A DNA stretch of 64,000 bases from Pseudobacteroides sp. (GTDB lineage: Bacteria > Bacillota > Clostridia > Acetivibrionales > DSM-2933). Positions 37,125 through 46,984 of the stretch are shown here, in pieces; position 1 is the stretch's first letter, and each line of letters begins with the position of its first letter. The DNA lies in contig NZ_DATCTU010000098.1 in the NCBI RefSeq assembly GCF_036567765.1, positions 1 through 64,000 on the forward strand. Direction: 5' to 3'. Both the position numbers and the translations under genes were made by a program. The notes under the pieces were generated by a model that worked only from the letters and a program-made list of their open reading frames with translations, was not told the origin of the DNA and did no database searches.

Positions 37125-37952
37125 ATGATAGAATTACCAGAAGCTTTAGCAATGGCACAACAAATTAATGAAACAGTATTAAATAAGAAAATCCTAAACG
37201 TAACTGCGGCACATACCCCCCACAAGTTTGCTTGGTTCTATGGAGACCCTCAAAACTACAATAGGCTGCTTTCAGGTAAAAAAATAGGTAAAGCTGCCGG
37301 TTACGGTTCTATGATAGAAATACAAGTTGAAGATTCTATAATATTACTACATGAAGGTTTGGGCATGAGGTATCACTCAGAAAATGAGGAGAAACCAAAA
37401 AAACACCAGCTTTTAATTGAGTTTGAAGATGCAACGGCTATCAGTGTATCTGTTCAGATGTATGCAGGAATAGGTTGTTTTAAAGCAGGCGAATTGGATA
37501 ATAAGTATTATAAGCTTGCAAAGGACAAGCCGTCACCCCTGTCCGATGAATTTGACAAAGATTACTTTGACAGCTTGGTTAATGCTCCTGATGTACAGAA
37601 GCTTAGTATAAAGGCTTTTCTTGCAACTGAGCAAAGAATTCCCGGACTTGGGAATGGTGTACTTCAGGACATTCTTTACAATGCTAAAGCCCATCCCAAG
37701 AAAAAAGTGCGAGATCTTTCTAAAGAAGATAAGGATAACATCTTTAGCTCAGTTAAATCCACTCTGGCAGAAATGACATTCCAGGGCGGAAGAGATACTG
37801 AAAAAGACCTGTTTGGCTGCCTTGGAGGGTATAAGACCAAGCTCAGCAAAAACACCTCAGGAAACACATGTGAACTTTGCAGCGGTATCATAGTAAAAGA
37901 AAACTATATGGGCGGCAGCATTTATTTCTGCACAGGATGTCAGCTGCTGTAA
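37125..37952 (+). CDS. Fpg/Nei-like DNA glycosylase family protein without the catalytic proline
   Basis: A 275-residue protein of the Fpg/endonuclease VIII fold: N-terminal beta domain, helix-two-turn-helix with the LATEQRIPGLGNGVLQDILY segment (conserved GxGN), and a C-terminal zinc finger CELC-x(n)-CTGC. In active enzymes the chain begins M-P-E-L-P-E and Pro2 is the nucleophile. Here it begins M-I-E-L-P-E, so Pro2 is replaced by Ile although the following Glu is kept. Catalysis by the standard mechanism is doubtful. AGGAGG lies seven bases before ATG. It is followed after 28 bp by an adenylate-forming ligase gene. Confidence 0.88.
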   Translation: MIELPEALAMAQQINETVLNKKILNVTAAHTPHKFAWFYGDPQNYNRLLSGKKIGKAAGYGSMIEIQVEDSIILLHEGLGMRYHSENEEKPKKHQLLIEFEDATAISVSVQMYAGIGCFKAGELDNKYYKLAKDKPSPLSDEFDKDYFDSLVNAPDVQKLSIKAFLATEQRIPGLGNGVLQDILYNAKAHPKKKVRDLSKEDKDNIFSSVKSTLAEMTFQGGRDTEKDLFGCLGGYKTKLSKNTSGNTCELCSGIIVKENYMGGSIYFCTGCQLL

Positions 37953-37980
37953 AATAAAAAATTAATGGAGGACATCAAAA

Positions 37981-39540
37981 ATGAGGGAAATAAATAGAAA
38001 TATTTATTCAGTTATAAAACGAAATAGTGTTTTATATCCTCACAATACATTGGTGTCCATCAACAATGAAAATGCCACCTATGATGCATTTATTAAGGAT
38101 GCTGATCTAATAGCCTATTCTCTGGCTAACCTTGGGGTTTGTCCAAATCAAAAAATAGGCATCATTATGCCAAACTCTGTTCTGTGGTATAAAATATTTT
38201 GGGCTGCAGTAAAAATCGGTGCCCAGCCGGTTCCTTTAGATCCCCAGATAGGACAGTGGGAAATGGTCAGGCTTATGACACTGGCTGACATTGAGATATG
38301 TTTTGCCGCCTCGTCCTACAGGGCAAACAATATTTTACAAAACATCAAAACCGCATGTAAGGATATACCCTCCCTCAAAACAATAATAGGTATTGATTTG
38401 GAAATGGAGCAAGATGGTATCAAGCCCTTCAGAAACTTCATCATCTCTGAAAACGCCCAAAATCCAGATGTCATATACTGTCCTAAGGATAATCACACTC
38501 TTATGCTTGCCTGTACATCAGGCAGCACAGGAAATCCTAAAGTAATTGCAGTGCCCCATATAGGTTTTTATAAATCCCAGCTTGATATGGCAGATTATCT
38601 AGGGTTTGACCATAGGGACATAATGCTTTTGGGCATGCCCCTGTATCACCAGGGTGGTTTCGGCATGGGGCTCCAGATGGTCTTAAAAGGCGGAACCGTC
38701 GTGTACCAGACCTTGTTTGATCCACTGATGTTTTTAAACATTATCGTTGAAAAAAAGATAACTGTTATTCAACTTACAACAACCCTAGCTAAAATATTGT
38801 TATCGGCTGCTGAACTCTACACTTTTGATCTTTCAAGCGTGCGTATTTGTTATTTTGCAGGTGAGGTACTGCCAATAGACATTGCCAAAGTCTTTTATGA
38901 AAAGCTTGGTATTCGTGTAATTAATATCATCGGCTCTTCTGAAACCGGAACCATGGTAGTATGGGATTCACTGTATGACATGGATACCGATCCCAGCATT
39001 TTTCGTCCCCTTAGTTTCACAAAACTAAAGGTTCTTGATGATCATGAGAATGAGGTGCAGATTGGTCAGGTGGGAACAATATTCATTCATACCGACGCAC
39101 TCATTACGGAATACTATAAAAACGAGAAGGAAACCTCCCTTAAACTCAAGTGGTTTGACGGTCTGAAATGGTTTAACACGGGAGATCTCGGAATGAAGCT
39201 TTCGGATGGAAGAGTCCGTTTTGCCGGAAGGGCTAAACGTATAATAAAAAGAGGCTCCAATCTCGTATGCCCTGAAGAGATAGAAGGATTTCTTTTGACC
39301 CATCCCGATATAGAAGCCATTGCAATAATTGGAGAAAAGCACCCGGTAATAGGGGAAAGGATTGTAGCTTATATTCAGCCCAAAAAAGGCTGCATCATTA
39401 CCAGGGGAAAGATTCTGAAATTCTGTCAGGGGAAGATGTCAGCCTACAAAGTTCCTGATCAGGTTATTGTTACTGATGAGATACCCAAAGATATTGGCAA
39501 AGTGCAATATAAATATTTAAATGGCAATTCTTTAGAATAA
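37981..39540 (+). CDS. AMP-dependent synthetase/ligase (acyl-CoA synthetase-like)
   Basis: A 519-residue class I adenylate-forming enzyme: P-loop-like ACTSGSTGNPKVIAVPH, motif IIGSSETGTMVVW, FNTGDLG, GRAKRIIKRG and a C-terminal lysine in PKDIGKVQYKYL. It would activate a carboxylate as an acyl-AMP and pass it to CoA or a carrier; the substrate is unknown. TGGAGG precedes ATG. It follows the Fpg-like gene by 28 bp without a terminator, so the two are probably co-transcribed, although no functional link is evident. Confidence 0.9.
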   Translation: MREINRNIYSVIKRNSVLYPHNTLVSINNENATYDAFIKDADLIAYSLANLGVCPNQKIGIIMPNSVLWYKIFWAAVKIGAQPVPLDPQIGQWEMVRLMTLADIEICFAASSYRANNILQNIKTACKDIPSLKTIIGIDLEMEQDGIKPFRNFIISENAQNPDVIYCPKDNHTLMLACTSGSTGNPKVIAVPHIGFYKSQLDMADYLGFDHRDIMLLGMPLYHQGGFGMGLQMVLKGGTVVYQTLFDPLMFLNIIVEKKITVIQLTTTLAKILLSAAELYTFDLSSVRICYFAGEVLPIDIAKVFYEKLGIRVINIIGSSETGTMVVWDSLYDMDTDPSIFRPLSFTKLKVLDDHENEVQIGQVGTIFIHTDALITEYYKNEKETSLKLKWFDGLKWFNTGDLGMKLSDGRVRFAGRAKRIIKRGSNLVCPEEIEGFLLTHPDIEAIAIIGEKHPVIGERIVAYIQPKKGCIITRGKILKFCQGKMSAYKVPDQVIVTDEIPKDIGKVQYKYLNGNSLE

Positions 39541-39584
39541 GTTATTTTGATAAGTTATTATGAGGTTATTGTGAAGTTATTCTA
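39539..39584. repeat. four short tandem repeats (about 11 bp)
   Basis: Four degenerate copies of AAGTTATTnTG lie between the convergent ligase and GGDEF genes, the last overlapping the 3' end of the GGDEF reading frame. Confidence 0.6.
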
Positions 39585-41259
39585 TCTGTATACAACCTGA
39601 TTTTTGCCTTTTATCTTGGCAGTATACATCCTCTCATCTGCTATTTCAAACAAATCCCGGTTTAATTCCAAAGAGTCGTTTATGTATGCAGCAACTCCCA
39701 TGCTTATTGTGATATGACCTTTTTGTGACATACTCCCAAAATCAAATTCATGCAGTGCAACTTCTTGTCTGATCCTTTCTGCAATGGTAATAATATTTTG
39801 CTCATCGGTATTACTGAAAAGTATGACAAACTCTTCTCCGCCATATCTGCATACAATATCTCCATCACTAACACTATTTAAAAGCAACTTTGCCAGCTGA
39901 CATAAGATTTCATCTCCTACAACATGCCCCGTACTTATCATTTATTTTTTTAAAATCATCAATATCCACTATTGCTATACCAAAATCCTCAACATTTCCA
40001 ATGTCTATATTATGTTTAGTATACTTTAATATTTTTGAGACTTTCTCGGCATACTTTTCGCTAAATACCCTCCTGTTAAATATTCCCGTCAATCCGTCCA
40101 TGTCAGCCAGTTCCTTTAACCTTTGGTTCAGCTCTACTATTTTTTCATTCTGCACCTTTAACTCGGTGTTGTACTTATCGAGCTGAATATTTTTTTCTCT
40201 TAATATAGCCATACTTTCATAGTGCCTGGTAACATCCTTAAATAGAATAATTTGCCCCATATTCTTTTTATTCATCGTAACTACAGCAGGTTCTATTTCA
40301 AAAAATCTTTCACTTCCGTTGATAATGTACCTCTTTTCCTGGGTTTTAATATTATTGTATTCATAAGTGTTATAGCAACCCGGATCATCCTTTGCACCTT
40401 CTACATATGATATTTCAAGTGTTTTAGCTATCTCCTGAAAACTGTTTCCTATATTGATTTTTAGTGAATTGCCGAATAAATCAACAAACTTTTTATTGAA
40501 GTCTACAACTGTCAAATTTTTATCAATGATTACAAGAGCCTCTGACATATGATCCATTATTGTTTTTAATGCTATTGGTGTAATATCACAAAATCCATAT
40601 TTATTGATGGCTATCCAGAAAAACAAAGCAGTAGCCGAAAAGGATATAACCATATCATCAGGCGTCAAAGGCGTAAAGAACAGGCTGGTGATACTTAATA
40701 CCATAGGCGGTATAATACCTAATATAATAAAAATCAATTGTTTAAAATATGCAGCTGAATTTATTAATGCATATCTTAGGAAGTTATAAAATCCAATAAA
40801 TACACATGCATATAAGTAAGCAACATGAATATAGCCATAATAACCTATATCGGTTTTTCCTGTGTGTATATCATACGCTTTCCACAGCAAGCCATGCCAG
40901 TCATTTGTCGCCCACATAACCGAACTTATGCATGGCAGAACCCAGAACCATAAATATTTAGGGTTTCTGATATTAGCGTTAGGGTTTATATAGACAAGAC
41001 TCATAAGTAAAAATATTACCGGAATAAAGAAAACCGGTATATCCTTTGATCTGTAAAATACATCATAAAGGCTATTATCGGGTGGAATAGAAAATATAAA
41101 TCCCCGCAGCGTTATAGAATCCATTATGCCACTATACAGCAATGCGGATAATAAGTAAATAAACATTCGTGCAACAGGTGTTTTATTCTTTTTTCGCATT
41201 GTATTTGCCAATAACAAACTTGATGATGCCATTGACATATATAACAATATAATAAACAA
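39582..41259 (-). pseudogene. 7TM-PAS-GGDEF diguanylate cyclase gene with a frameshift
   Basis: The first segment (41259-39910) encodes a seven-helix histidine-kinase-type N-terminal membrane domain (about 1-215), a PAS domain (about 225-340; LVIIDKNLTVVDFNKKF), a short coiled coil and the start of a GGDEF domain (DGLTGIFNRRVFSEKY, DIDDFKKINDKYG). The frame is then lost at four Gs (39927-39930). With one G fewer it continues HVVGDEILCQLAKLL ... RYGGEEFVILF to 39582. GGEEF is an active-type A-site motif. As written the protein is cut within the catalytic domain; a real mutation or a sequencing error would look the same. The start is a TTG with a weak GGGTG site seven bases upstream. Confidence 0.82.
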
Positions 41260-41311
41260 TTATGTTCACCCATTTTTATGCATTTGTATTTATTTGTATA
41301 TCGGTTAAATT

Positions 41312-42772
41312 TTAATCAATCATTATAGCAGATATAACAGCAGGGCTATTTATAAAAATCCTGTTGTTGTGCTTCTTAATATAACCTTCCTCAAATAGTT
41401 CTGTTACAGACGTTTCAAAATCAGATTTCCCATTCTGTGTTTCCAAGCTGTCCCACAGCTCCTTGTCCTCAGGTCTTTCGAAATCCAGAAAACCCAAATT
41501 GAATATATTTTCGACCAACTCATTTTTTATTATTGCCATTTTATTTTTTTCGTCATAGGGCGGAAGCAGGGTCACGCTTTTAGGAACTATTCTTCCTGTA
41601 TCATATTTATATATAGTATATAGAGAACCCAGGTTTAGATTTGGAGGCAACTGAAACCTCATAAGACTATGAGAACAAATCTCCTTTTTGCCATCCCCGT
41701 CAAAATCATTTACTATATATCGATAAATATGTGGATAAAATCCCATTTTTCCTTTTAATAGCTCGCTTATTTCAAATCCGCTTTCATCTTCCAAGGATTT
41801 TATATCACCTGCGGGATCAGCTGTCCATTGCTTGTTTAATTGAGGAAAAGCAACTCTCACCTTTCCACTTTTAAGATAACTGAATTCCATATCCGGCAGA
41901 TCAATTTTAAACTCCCTCAATTTGTTTTCCTTATATTCATAAGCTTTGCATTCCCCTGTCATTCCTACCCCATTTGTCATCCATGAGTATGATATAAAAA
42001 CAACTGAGCCCTTATCTTTAGGAATAAACTCAACTGACGGTGCATCATACATTATGTGGAATGGTTCAGTTACCCACCCTATCTCCGTTTCAACTGTAAC
42101 TTCACCTAAACCTACTTGAAGCTTAAGCTTCCCATTTGAATCTTTTGTCGGCGACTTGTAAAATGCCAGCACAACATCCTCCGCTGTGCCGTCACCGTCA
42201 ACATCATGGCTGTAAGCCTTTCTCATACTGTCCTGCACCTTATCCGGCAGGTCAATTGAAGTTTGCAACTCATCTATTAATAAGTTTTTCCAAAAGCCAC
42301 TGCTGTCTCCCCAAAGTCGATAGATATTCGTATCCTCTTTCATATAAAAAGTGCTATCCTCAACAGACAGCAAAATATGGTTTGCCCCATCAAATTCCAA
42401 GCTATAGTCATATTTGTTGAAATTAAAGCCGGAGTATTTAGCGGTTGAAGCATCTAGCTTTTCAGACTTTTGCAGCATGTCCAAAACAGTGTGTTTTAAT
42501 AATTCCGATGCCTTATATGCTTTACTGCGGTCTTTTTCCCTTATCTGCAGCGTATAATTGTCATTAGTTGTTACCAGTTCCTCAAAGGTTTTATAAAGCA
42601 GCTCATTGGAACTAACCTTGGGCTGGGAGCTGCTCTTTGGTGAGGGATTACTCTCAACTAATGGGTTGTTATATGGCTGCTCTTGGATTTTACCGCACGA
42701 TGTCAGCAGCGAAACGGATAATATCAAAGTCAAAATAAATTTGGGCAATCTTTTTTTCCATTGTCTCATCAT
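41312..42772 (-). CDS. lipoprotein of unknown function with DxDGDG motifs
   Basis: A 486-residue lipoprotein: lipobox LLTSC (Cys about 26) after a hydrophobic signal, then a Ser/Pro-rich spacer. The body contains two Ca-binding-like motifs, DVDGDGTAEDVVLAF and DFDGDGKKEICSHS, of the FG-GAP/VCBS kind. I do not recognise the family. ATG 42772 (or the next Met) follows GGAGGAG by five to eight bases; the seven-codon extension is rejected. It is 29 bp downstream of the VanW gene and could be co-transcribed. Confidence 0.75.
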   Translation of the reverse strand: MMRQWKKRLPKFILTLILSVSLLTSCGKIQEQPYNNPLVESNPSPKSSSQPKVSSNELLYKTFEELVTTNDNYTLQIREKDRSKAYKASELLKHTVLDMLQKSEKLDASTAKYSGFNFNKYDYSLEFDGANHILLSVEDSTFYMKEDTNIYRLWGDSSGFWKNLLIDELQTSIDLPDKVQDSMRKAYSHDVDGDGTAEDVVLAFYKSPTKDSNGKLKLQVGLGEVTVETEIGWVTEPFHIMYDAPSVEFIPKDKGSVVFISYSWMTNGVGMTGECKAYEYKENKLREFKIDLPDMEFSYLKSGKVRVAFPQLNKQWTADPAGDIKSLEDESGFEISELLKGKMGFYPHIYRYIVNDFDGDGKKEICSHSLMRFQLPPNLNLGSLYTIYKYDTGRIVPKSVTLLPPYDEKNKMAIIKNELVENIFNLGFLDFERPEDKELWDSLETQNGKSDFETSVTELFEEGYIKKHNNRIFINSPAVISAIMID

Positions 42773-42801
42773 GGTATCTCCTCCATTCTGCATATAGTAC
42801 T

Positions 42802-43620
42802 CTAATTATCCGATATTAGCGGTGAATACATCATTATGGCATTGTTTTCTGTGACAAACTCATCATCCACCATAAGACCTCTTTCATTATAAACTTTTCT
42901 ATGTATTGTATTGTGCCTTATATATCCACCCCAATAAGTGCTTTTGATGCTATGCTCCTTCTCATACACCTCATATGAGGTATTTTGCGGCTTTTCACAC
43001 ATCCACTCCGCGTAGAGGAACTCATCGTCCATACTTAATTTCAGTTGATAGTCGTTATCTGTTTCATTTAGAATTTGAAGATCAATATAATTGTATACAC
43101 AGGTTGCACCGCTTCCAAAGGGCTGTGTCCTTCCTGTATCGGGAAAAATGTCATGGCTGTGTCTGTATCTTTGAATTACAGTGAGGGGTGTATGTAGTGT
43201 TATCCAGTATATAATGTTGGATAGTTGGCAAAGTCCTCCACCCGCACCTGCACCGAAGCTTCCGTCAGGATTCAGGATAAGGCCTTCCTTATAGCCTTTT
43301 TTTGCAGATGGCTTACCTATAAGCTTCCAAAAAGAAAATATCTGGCTTTTTTTTAAAATTATCCCATCTATTCTCTTTGAAGCAATCCTTAGATTATTTA
43401 CCTTATTATATTGCAAGCTTATATCGACTCCGGGAAGCTTCCTGATAAGAGGTGCTTTATGGCAGAATGCCTTGTAAGGCAAGCAGCTTAGTAAAAAGGA
43501 ATTTGCAAACTTGTTTCCTCCCAAATACCACTGGCAGTATCTTAGAAATGTATAATACCTCTTACCCAGATAAATCCTTAGCTTTACCCGCTTTTTAGGC
43601 TCGATATATAAAGATTTCAT
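42802..43620 (-). CDS. VanW family protein
   Basis: A 272-residue VanW-type protein with the family core SFWKLIGKPSAKKGYKEGL and AGAGGGLCQLSNIIYW, followed by IQRYRHSHDIFPDTGRTQPFG. The biochemical role of VanW is not established; it is named after a gene in some vancomycin-resistance clusters but is widespread in clostridia and gives no resistance inference here. No signal peptide or van genes are nearby. Confidence 0.9.
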   Translation of the reverse strand: MKSLYIEPKKRVKLRIYLGKRYYTFLRYCQWYLGGNKFANSFLLSCLPYKAFCHKAPLIRKLPGVDISLQYNKVNNLRIASKRIDGIILKKSQIFSFWKLIGKPSAKKGYKEGLILNPDGSFGAGAGGGLCQLSNIIYWITLHTPLTVIQRYRHSHDIFPDTGRTQPFGSGATCVYNYIDLQILNETDNDYQLKLSMDDEFLYAEWMCEKPQNTSYEVYEKEHSIKSTYWGGYIRHNTIHRKVYNERGLMVDDEFVTENNAIMMYSPLISDN

Positions 43621-43729
43621 TTATATCATCTCCATAGAATTGAGTAACAGGATGAAAATCATTATTATCTTTATTATATTAGATTTGAAGAAGAAATAAG
43701 TTACATATTAGTTAAGAAATGATTAAAAT

Positions 43730-43771
43730 ATTACTTACACTTTTGAGCGGGTGTTGAAGAGCTAAGTCAAC
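43730..43771 (-). repeat. intergenic repeat, family B copy 2 (core block)
   Basis: The reverse complement matches the central block of the 63756-63866 copy over about 42 nt with three differences (shared CAACACCCGCTCAAAAG and GTAAGTAAT). Confidence 0.8.
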
Positions 43772-43785
43772 AATTTCCTATACAA

Positions 43786-43822
43786 TACAAAAAGATACCG
43801 AGCTGTACGGCACGGTATCTTT
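43786..43822 (-). terminator. terminator of the transketolase genes
   Basis: Minus-strand AAAGATACCG pairs perfectly with CGGTATCTTT around a 12-nt loop, followed by TT. It lies 25 bp after the stop of the transketolase C-terminal subunit. Confidence 0.9.
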
Positions 43823-43846
43823 ATAATAGTCTATAAAAGTCATTTA

Positions 43847-44791
43847 TTATTTCTTTTTAAAGCCAATCAATTCCTTAGCACCTGCAACAATAGCCTCTTT
43901 TGTAAGCCCGTATTTTTCAAGTAATGCTTCAGGTTTACCCGACTTACCGAATTGATCGTTAACCCCTATTCTCTTCATAGCAACCGGATAGTTTTCTACA
44001 ACAACCTCAGCTACAGCACCTCCGAGACCGCCAATAATACTGTGTTCTTCAACTGTAAGTATTGCTCCCGTTTCCTTCGCAGCTTTAACTATTATGTCCT
44101 TATCTATGGGCTTTATTGTATGAATATTTACAACTCTGGCCTTTATTCCTTCATTTGCCAAAAGTTTGCTAGCCTCTAAAGAAAGGTGAACCATATATCC
44201 GGTACTGATGATGGTAAGATCACTGCCTTCAGCTATTTCAATACCTTTACCCAGCTCAAATTTGTAATCATTCTCATCGAATATTACAGGACAAGCAAGT
44301 CTTCCCAATCTTAGATAAAAGGGCCCTTTTGTTTCTATTGCAGCCTTCACCGCAGCCCTTGTTTCTACAGCATCTGCAGGGCTTATAACAGTCATATTGG
44401 GTATAGTCCTCATAAGAGCAATATCTTCAACGGTTTGATGGGACGCTCCATCCTCACCTACAGTAATACCTGCATGAGTAGCACCTATTTTAACATTGAG
44501 TGCCGGATAGCATATCGAGTTTCTAACCTGCTCGAAAGCCCTGCCTGCTGCAAACATTGCAAAGGTACTTGCAAACACGGTTTTATTACAGGTAGCTATT
44601 CCTGCAGCAGTAGCCATCATATTGCCTTCAGCAATACCCATATTTATAAATCTTTCAGGATATTTATTCTTAAATAAATCAGTTTTAGTGGATTTTGATA
44701 AATCCGCATCTAAAACTACTATTTTAGGATCACCGCCAAATTCTAACAACGCACTTCCATAAGCTTCCCTTGTAGCTATTTTCTTTTCCAT
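43847..44791 (-). CDS. transketolase, C-terminal subunit
   Basis: A 314-residue protein with the pyrimidine-binding and C-terminal domains of transketolase: GIAEGNMMATAAGIA (catalytic Glu), ATHAGITVGEDGASHQ, and a C-terminal EEHSIIGGLGGAVAE. It forms one active enzyme with the upstream subunit. ATG 44791 has TTGGAGGT eight bases upstream inside the end of that gene; an 11-codon in-frame extension is rejected. Moves two-carbon units in the pentose phosphate pathway. Confidence 0.94.
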   Translation of the reverse strand: MEKKIATREAYGSALLEFGGDPKIVVLDADLSKSTKTDLFKNKYPERFINMGIAEGNMMATAAGIATCNKTVFASTFAMFAAGRAFEQVRNSICYPALNVKIGATHAGITVGEDGASHQTVEDIALMRTIPNMTVISPADAVETRAAVKAAIETKGPFYLRLGRLACPVIFDENDYKFELGKGIEIAEGSDLTIISTGYMVHLSLEASKLLANEGIKARVVNIHTIKPIDKDIIVKAAKETGAILTVEEHSIIGGLGGAVAEVVVENYPVAMKRIGVNDQFGKSGKPEALLEKYGLTKEAIVAGAKELIGFKKK

Positions 44792-44792
44792 G

Positions 44793-45638
44793 TTATTCGA
44801 CCTCCAATTTAGCCAAAAACTCATCCAACTCAGCTATAGCCGCATCTCTCTGCTCTTTGTTGGGAGCCGAGCCATGCCATCCTGCCTTATCTTCCATAAA
44901 AGATACGCCTTTACCTTTTATTGTTTCAGCAACAACCATTACCGGTTTGTCCTTAGTTTTTTTAGCTTCATCCAAGGCTTCAATTATCTGCTGGTGTTCA
45001 TGACCGTTTATAACAATAACTTTAAAGCCGAAAGCTTCAAACTTTTCCTTCACCGGCTCAGGCGAAAGAACCTCGGCAATTTTACCGTCAATCTGAAGGC
45101 CGTTATGGTCGAGGAATACAGTAAGGTTATCCAGCTTATAATGTGCTGCACACATAAGTGCCTCCCAAACCTGTCCTTCCTGAATCTCACCGTCTCCTAA
45201 AATTGAATAGACTCTATAGTCTTTTCCATCAAGCTTGCCTGCTAAAGCCATCCCTACTGCAGCCGAAATACCCTGGCCTAAAGAGCCGGTTGACATATCA
45301 ACTCCAGGGACCGATTTCATGCTTGGATGCCCTTCAAGGTAGCTGTCAACTTTTCTAAAGGTATGTAAGTCTTCCTTAGGAAAAAAACCTTTTTCTGCCA
45401 AAGCACCGTACAGTGCCGGTGAACAATGACCCTTTGAAAGAACAAAACGATCCCTGTCCCCCCATTGAGGATTCTTTGGGTCAACCCTCATTTCCTTAAA
45501 GTAAAGGACTGATAAAATATCTGCACAAGACATTGATCCTCCAGGATGCCCTGAGGATGCACTGTAAACCTGCTCAATAATATCCTTGCGGATTATTGTT
45601 GCATAACGCTTTAATTCATTAATCTTCTGGATATCCAT
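44793..45638 (-). CDS. transketolase, N-terminal subunit
   Basis: A 281-residue thiamine-diphosphate-binding subunit: SGHPGGSMSCADILSVLYF, SKGHCSPALYGALA, GSLGQGISAAVGMAL and the ThDP motif GDGEIQEGQVWEAL with downstream N. Splitting of transketolase into two chains is common in clostridia and archaea. AAGGAG lies eight bases before ATG 45638. It ends 1 bp before the C-terminal subunit gene. Confidence 0.95.
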   Translation of the reverse strand: MDIQKINELKRYATIIRKDIIEQVYSASSGHPGGSMSCADILSVLYFKEMRVDPKNPQWGDRDRFVLSKGHCSPALYGALAEKGFFPKEDLHTFRKVDSYLEGHPSMKSVPGVDMSTGSLGQGISAAVGMALAGKLDGKDYRVYSILGDGEIQEGQVWEALMCAAHYKLDNLTVFLDHNGLQIDGKIAEVLSPEPVKEKFEAFGFKVIVINGHEHQQIIEALDEAKKTKDKPVMVVAETIKGKGVSFMEDKAGWHGSAPNKEQRDAAIAELDEFLAKLEVE

Positions 45639-45877
45639 CACTACAACTCCTTATTTAGAATAAATTAAAATTAATATAAAACTCACATTACAAAATTGCA
45701 AATGTATTACATAAAAATCAATTAATTTTTATAAATAAATTTCACAATTTATTTATGTAAGAATGGATAAATTATTTATATTTTCTATAGTTATAAGTAT
45801 CACTAAACAGTATACTATAGAGATACTAAATAGTCCAGAGTATATTCGGTTTTTACCCTTTATTTCCCTTCCCCGTC

Positions 45878-46798
45878 TCAGTTTCCGTCATAGGTTTTGA
45901 AACCTTCTCCCAGAACCTCTCTGATGTCGGTAAGGATAATAAAGGAGTTGCTGTCCAGTTCCATTATTATTTCCTTCAGCTGCTGTAGCTGCCCCCTATG
46001 AACAATGCAAAGCAGTACATTTTTGTCCTTGCCGGTATACATTCCGATTCCCCTTAAAGCAGTTACGCCTCTATCCATGACATCCATTATCCGGGCAGCA
46101 ATTTCGTCGGATTTATCGGATATGATAAGAACGGATTTGGCAAAATTCACTCCTTCCAATACAGCATCTATTACCTTTGAAGAGATATAAAGAGTAATTA
46201 TCGCATACATTCCCAGATGGAAACTGTTAAATGCTATGGTTGCACAGATGATTATAGCGGTATCGATAATCATTATAAGCTGCCCCATGGTCAGGTTGGC
46301 TATAAAATGGTTAGCAATTCTTGCAGCCAAGTCACTCCCGCCTGTGGTTGCACCTGCTTTAAAGACCATCCCCAATCCCAATCCCATTAGAAAACCTCCG
46401 AATATGCTGTATAAAAACAGATCTGGAACTGATGGAGTAGGCTCCACCTTAACAAGATAATTATCTACAAAATACCTGGTATAAGGCTCTAGAAAATCTA
46501 TAAAAACAGATAGTAATATTGTGCTGAAAAAAGTCCTTACAATAAACTTTCTTCCTATAAATTTAAATCCAAAAACAAATAAAGGAATATTCAAAACCAG
46601 CATAATGGCTCCTACAGGAAACTTCTGGCTAGTAAGATAATATATAACAGTGGCTATGCCGCTGACTCCCCCCGGAGCAATTTTGTAGGGCACCATAAAT
46701 ACACTTATTGATACAGCAGTTATAAGCGAGCCTAGGACAATGAGTAAGCTGTTTTTCCAAAAAGCATTAGTTTTTATGCCTGAAAATATTTTTTTCAT
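45878..46798 (-). CDS. YitT family membrane protein (DUF161/DUF2179)
   Basis: A 306-residue protein with five to six TM helices in the first 200 residues (ITAVSISVFMVPYKIAPGGVSGIATVIYY; GATTGGSDLAARI) and a cytoplasmic DUF2179 domain (about 225-300; GVTALRGIGMYTGKDKNVLLCIV). Function unproven; family members are suggested to be transporters. ATG 46798 follows AGGTG by seven bases. Confidence 0.88.
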   Translation of the reverse strand: MKKIFSGIKTNAFWKNSLLIVLGSLITAVSISVFMVPYKIAPGGVSGIATVIYYLTSQKFPVGAIMLVLNIPLFVFGFKFIGRKFIVRTFFSTILLSVFIDFLEPYTRYFVDNYLVKVEPTPSVPDLFLYSIFGGFLMGLGLGMVFKAGATTGGSDLAARIANHFIANLTMGQLIMIIDTAIIICATIAFNSFHLGMYAIITLYISSKVIDAVLEGVNFAKSVLIISDKSDEIAARIMDVMDRGVTALRGIGMYTGKDKNVLLCIVHRGQLQQLKEIIMELDSNSFIILTDIREVLGEGFKTYDGN

Positions 46799-46984
46799 AA
46801 CCACACACCTATATTCTTTTTTATATACTATGATTTCATTGATGTCAAAAAAACTCTATTCTTATCCAATATTATTATTTTCCACATCCAGAAAAATGAT
46901 ACACAAAATAAAGAGCTGTTGCTATTTTACTAGGGTATGCTATAATATACACGGGTTTTAACTCTATGAACGGAGAGAAAATAT

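Noticed and set aside
42802..43620. Vancomycin-resistance cluster
   Set aside because: VanW alone is common in clostridia; no vanH/A/X or vanR/S genes are near.
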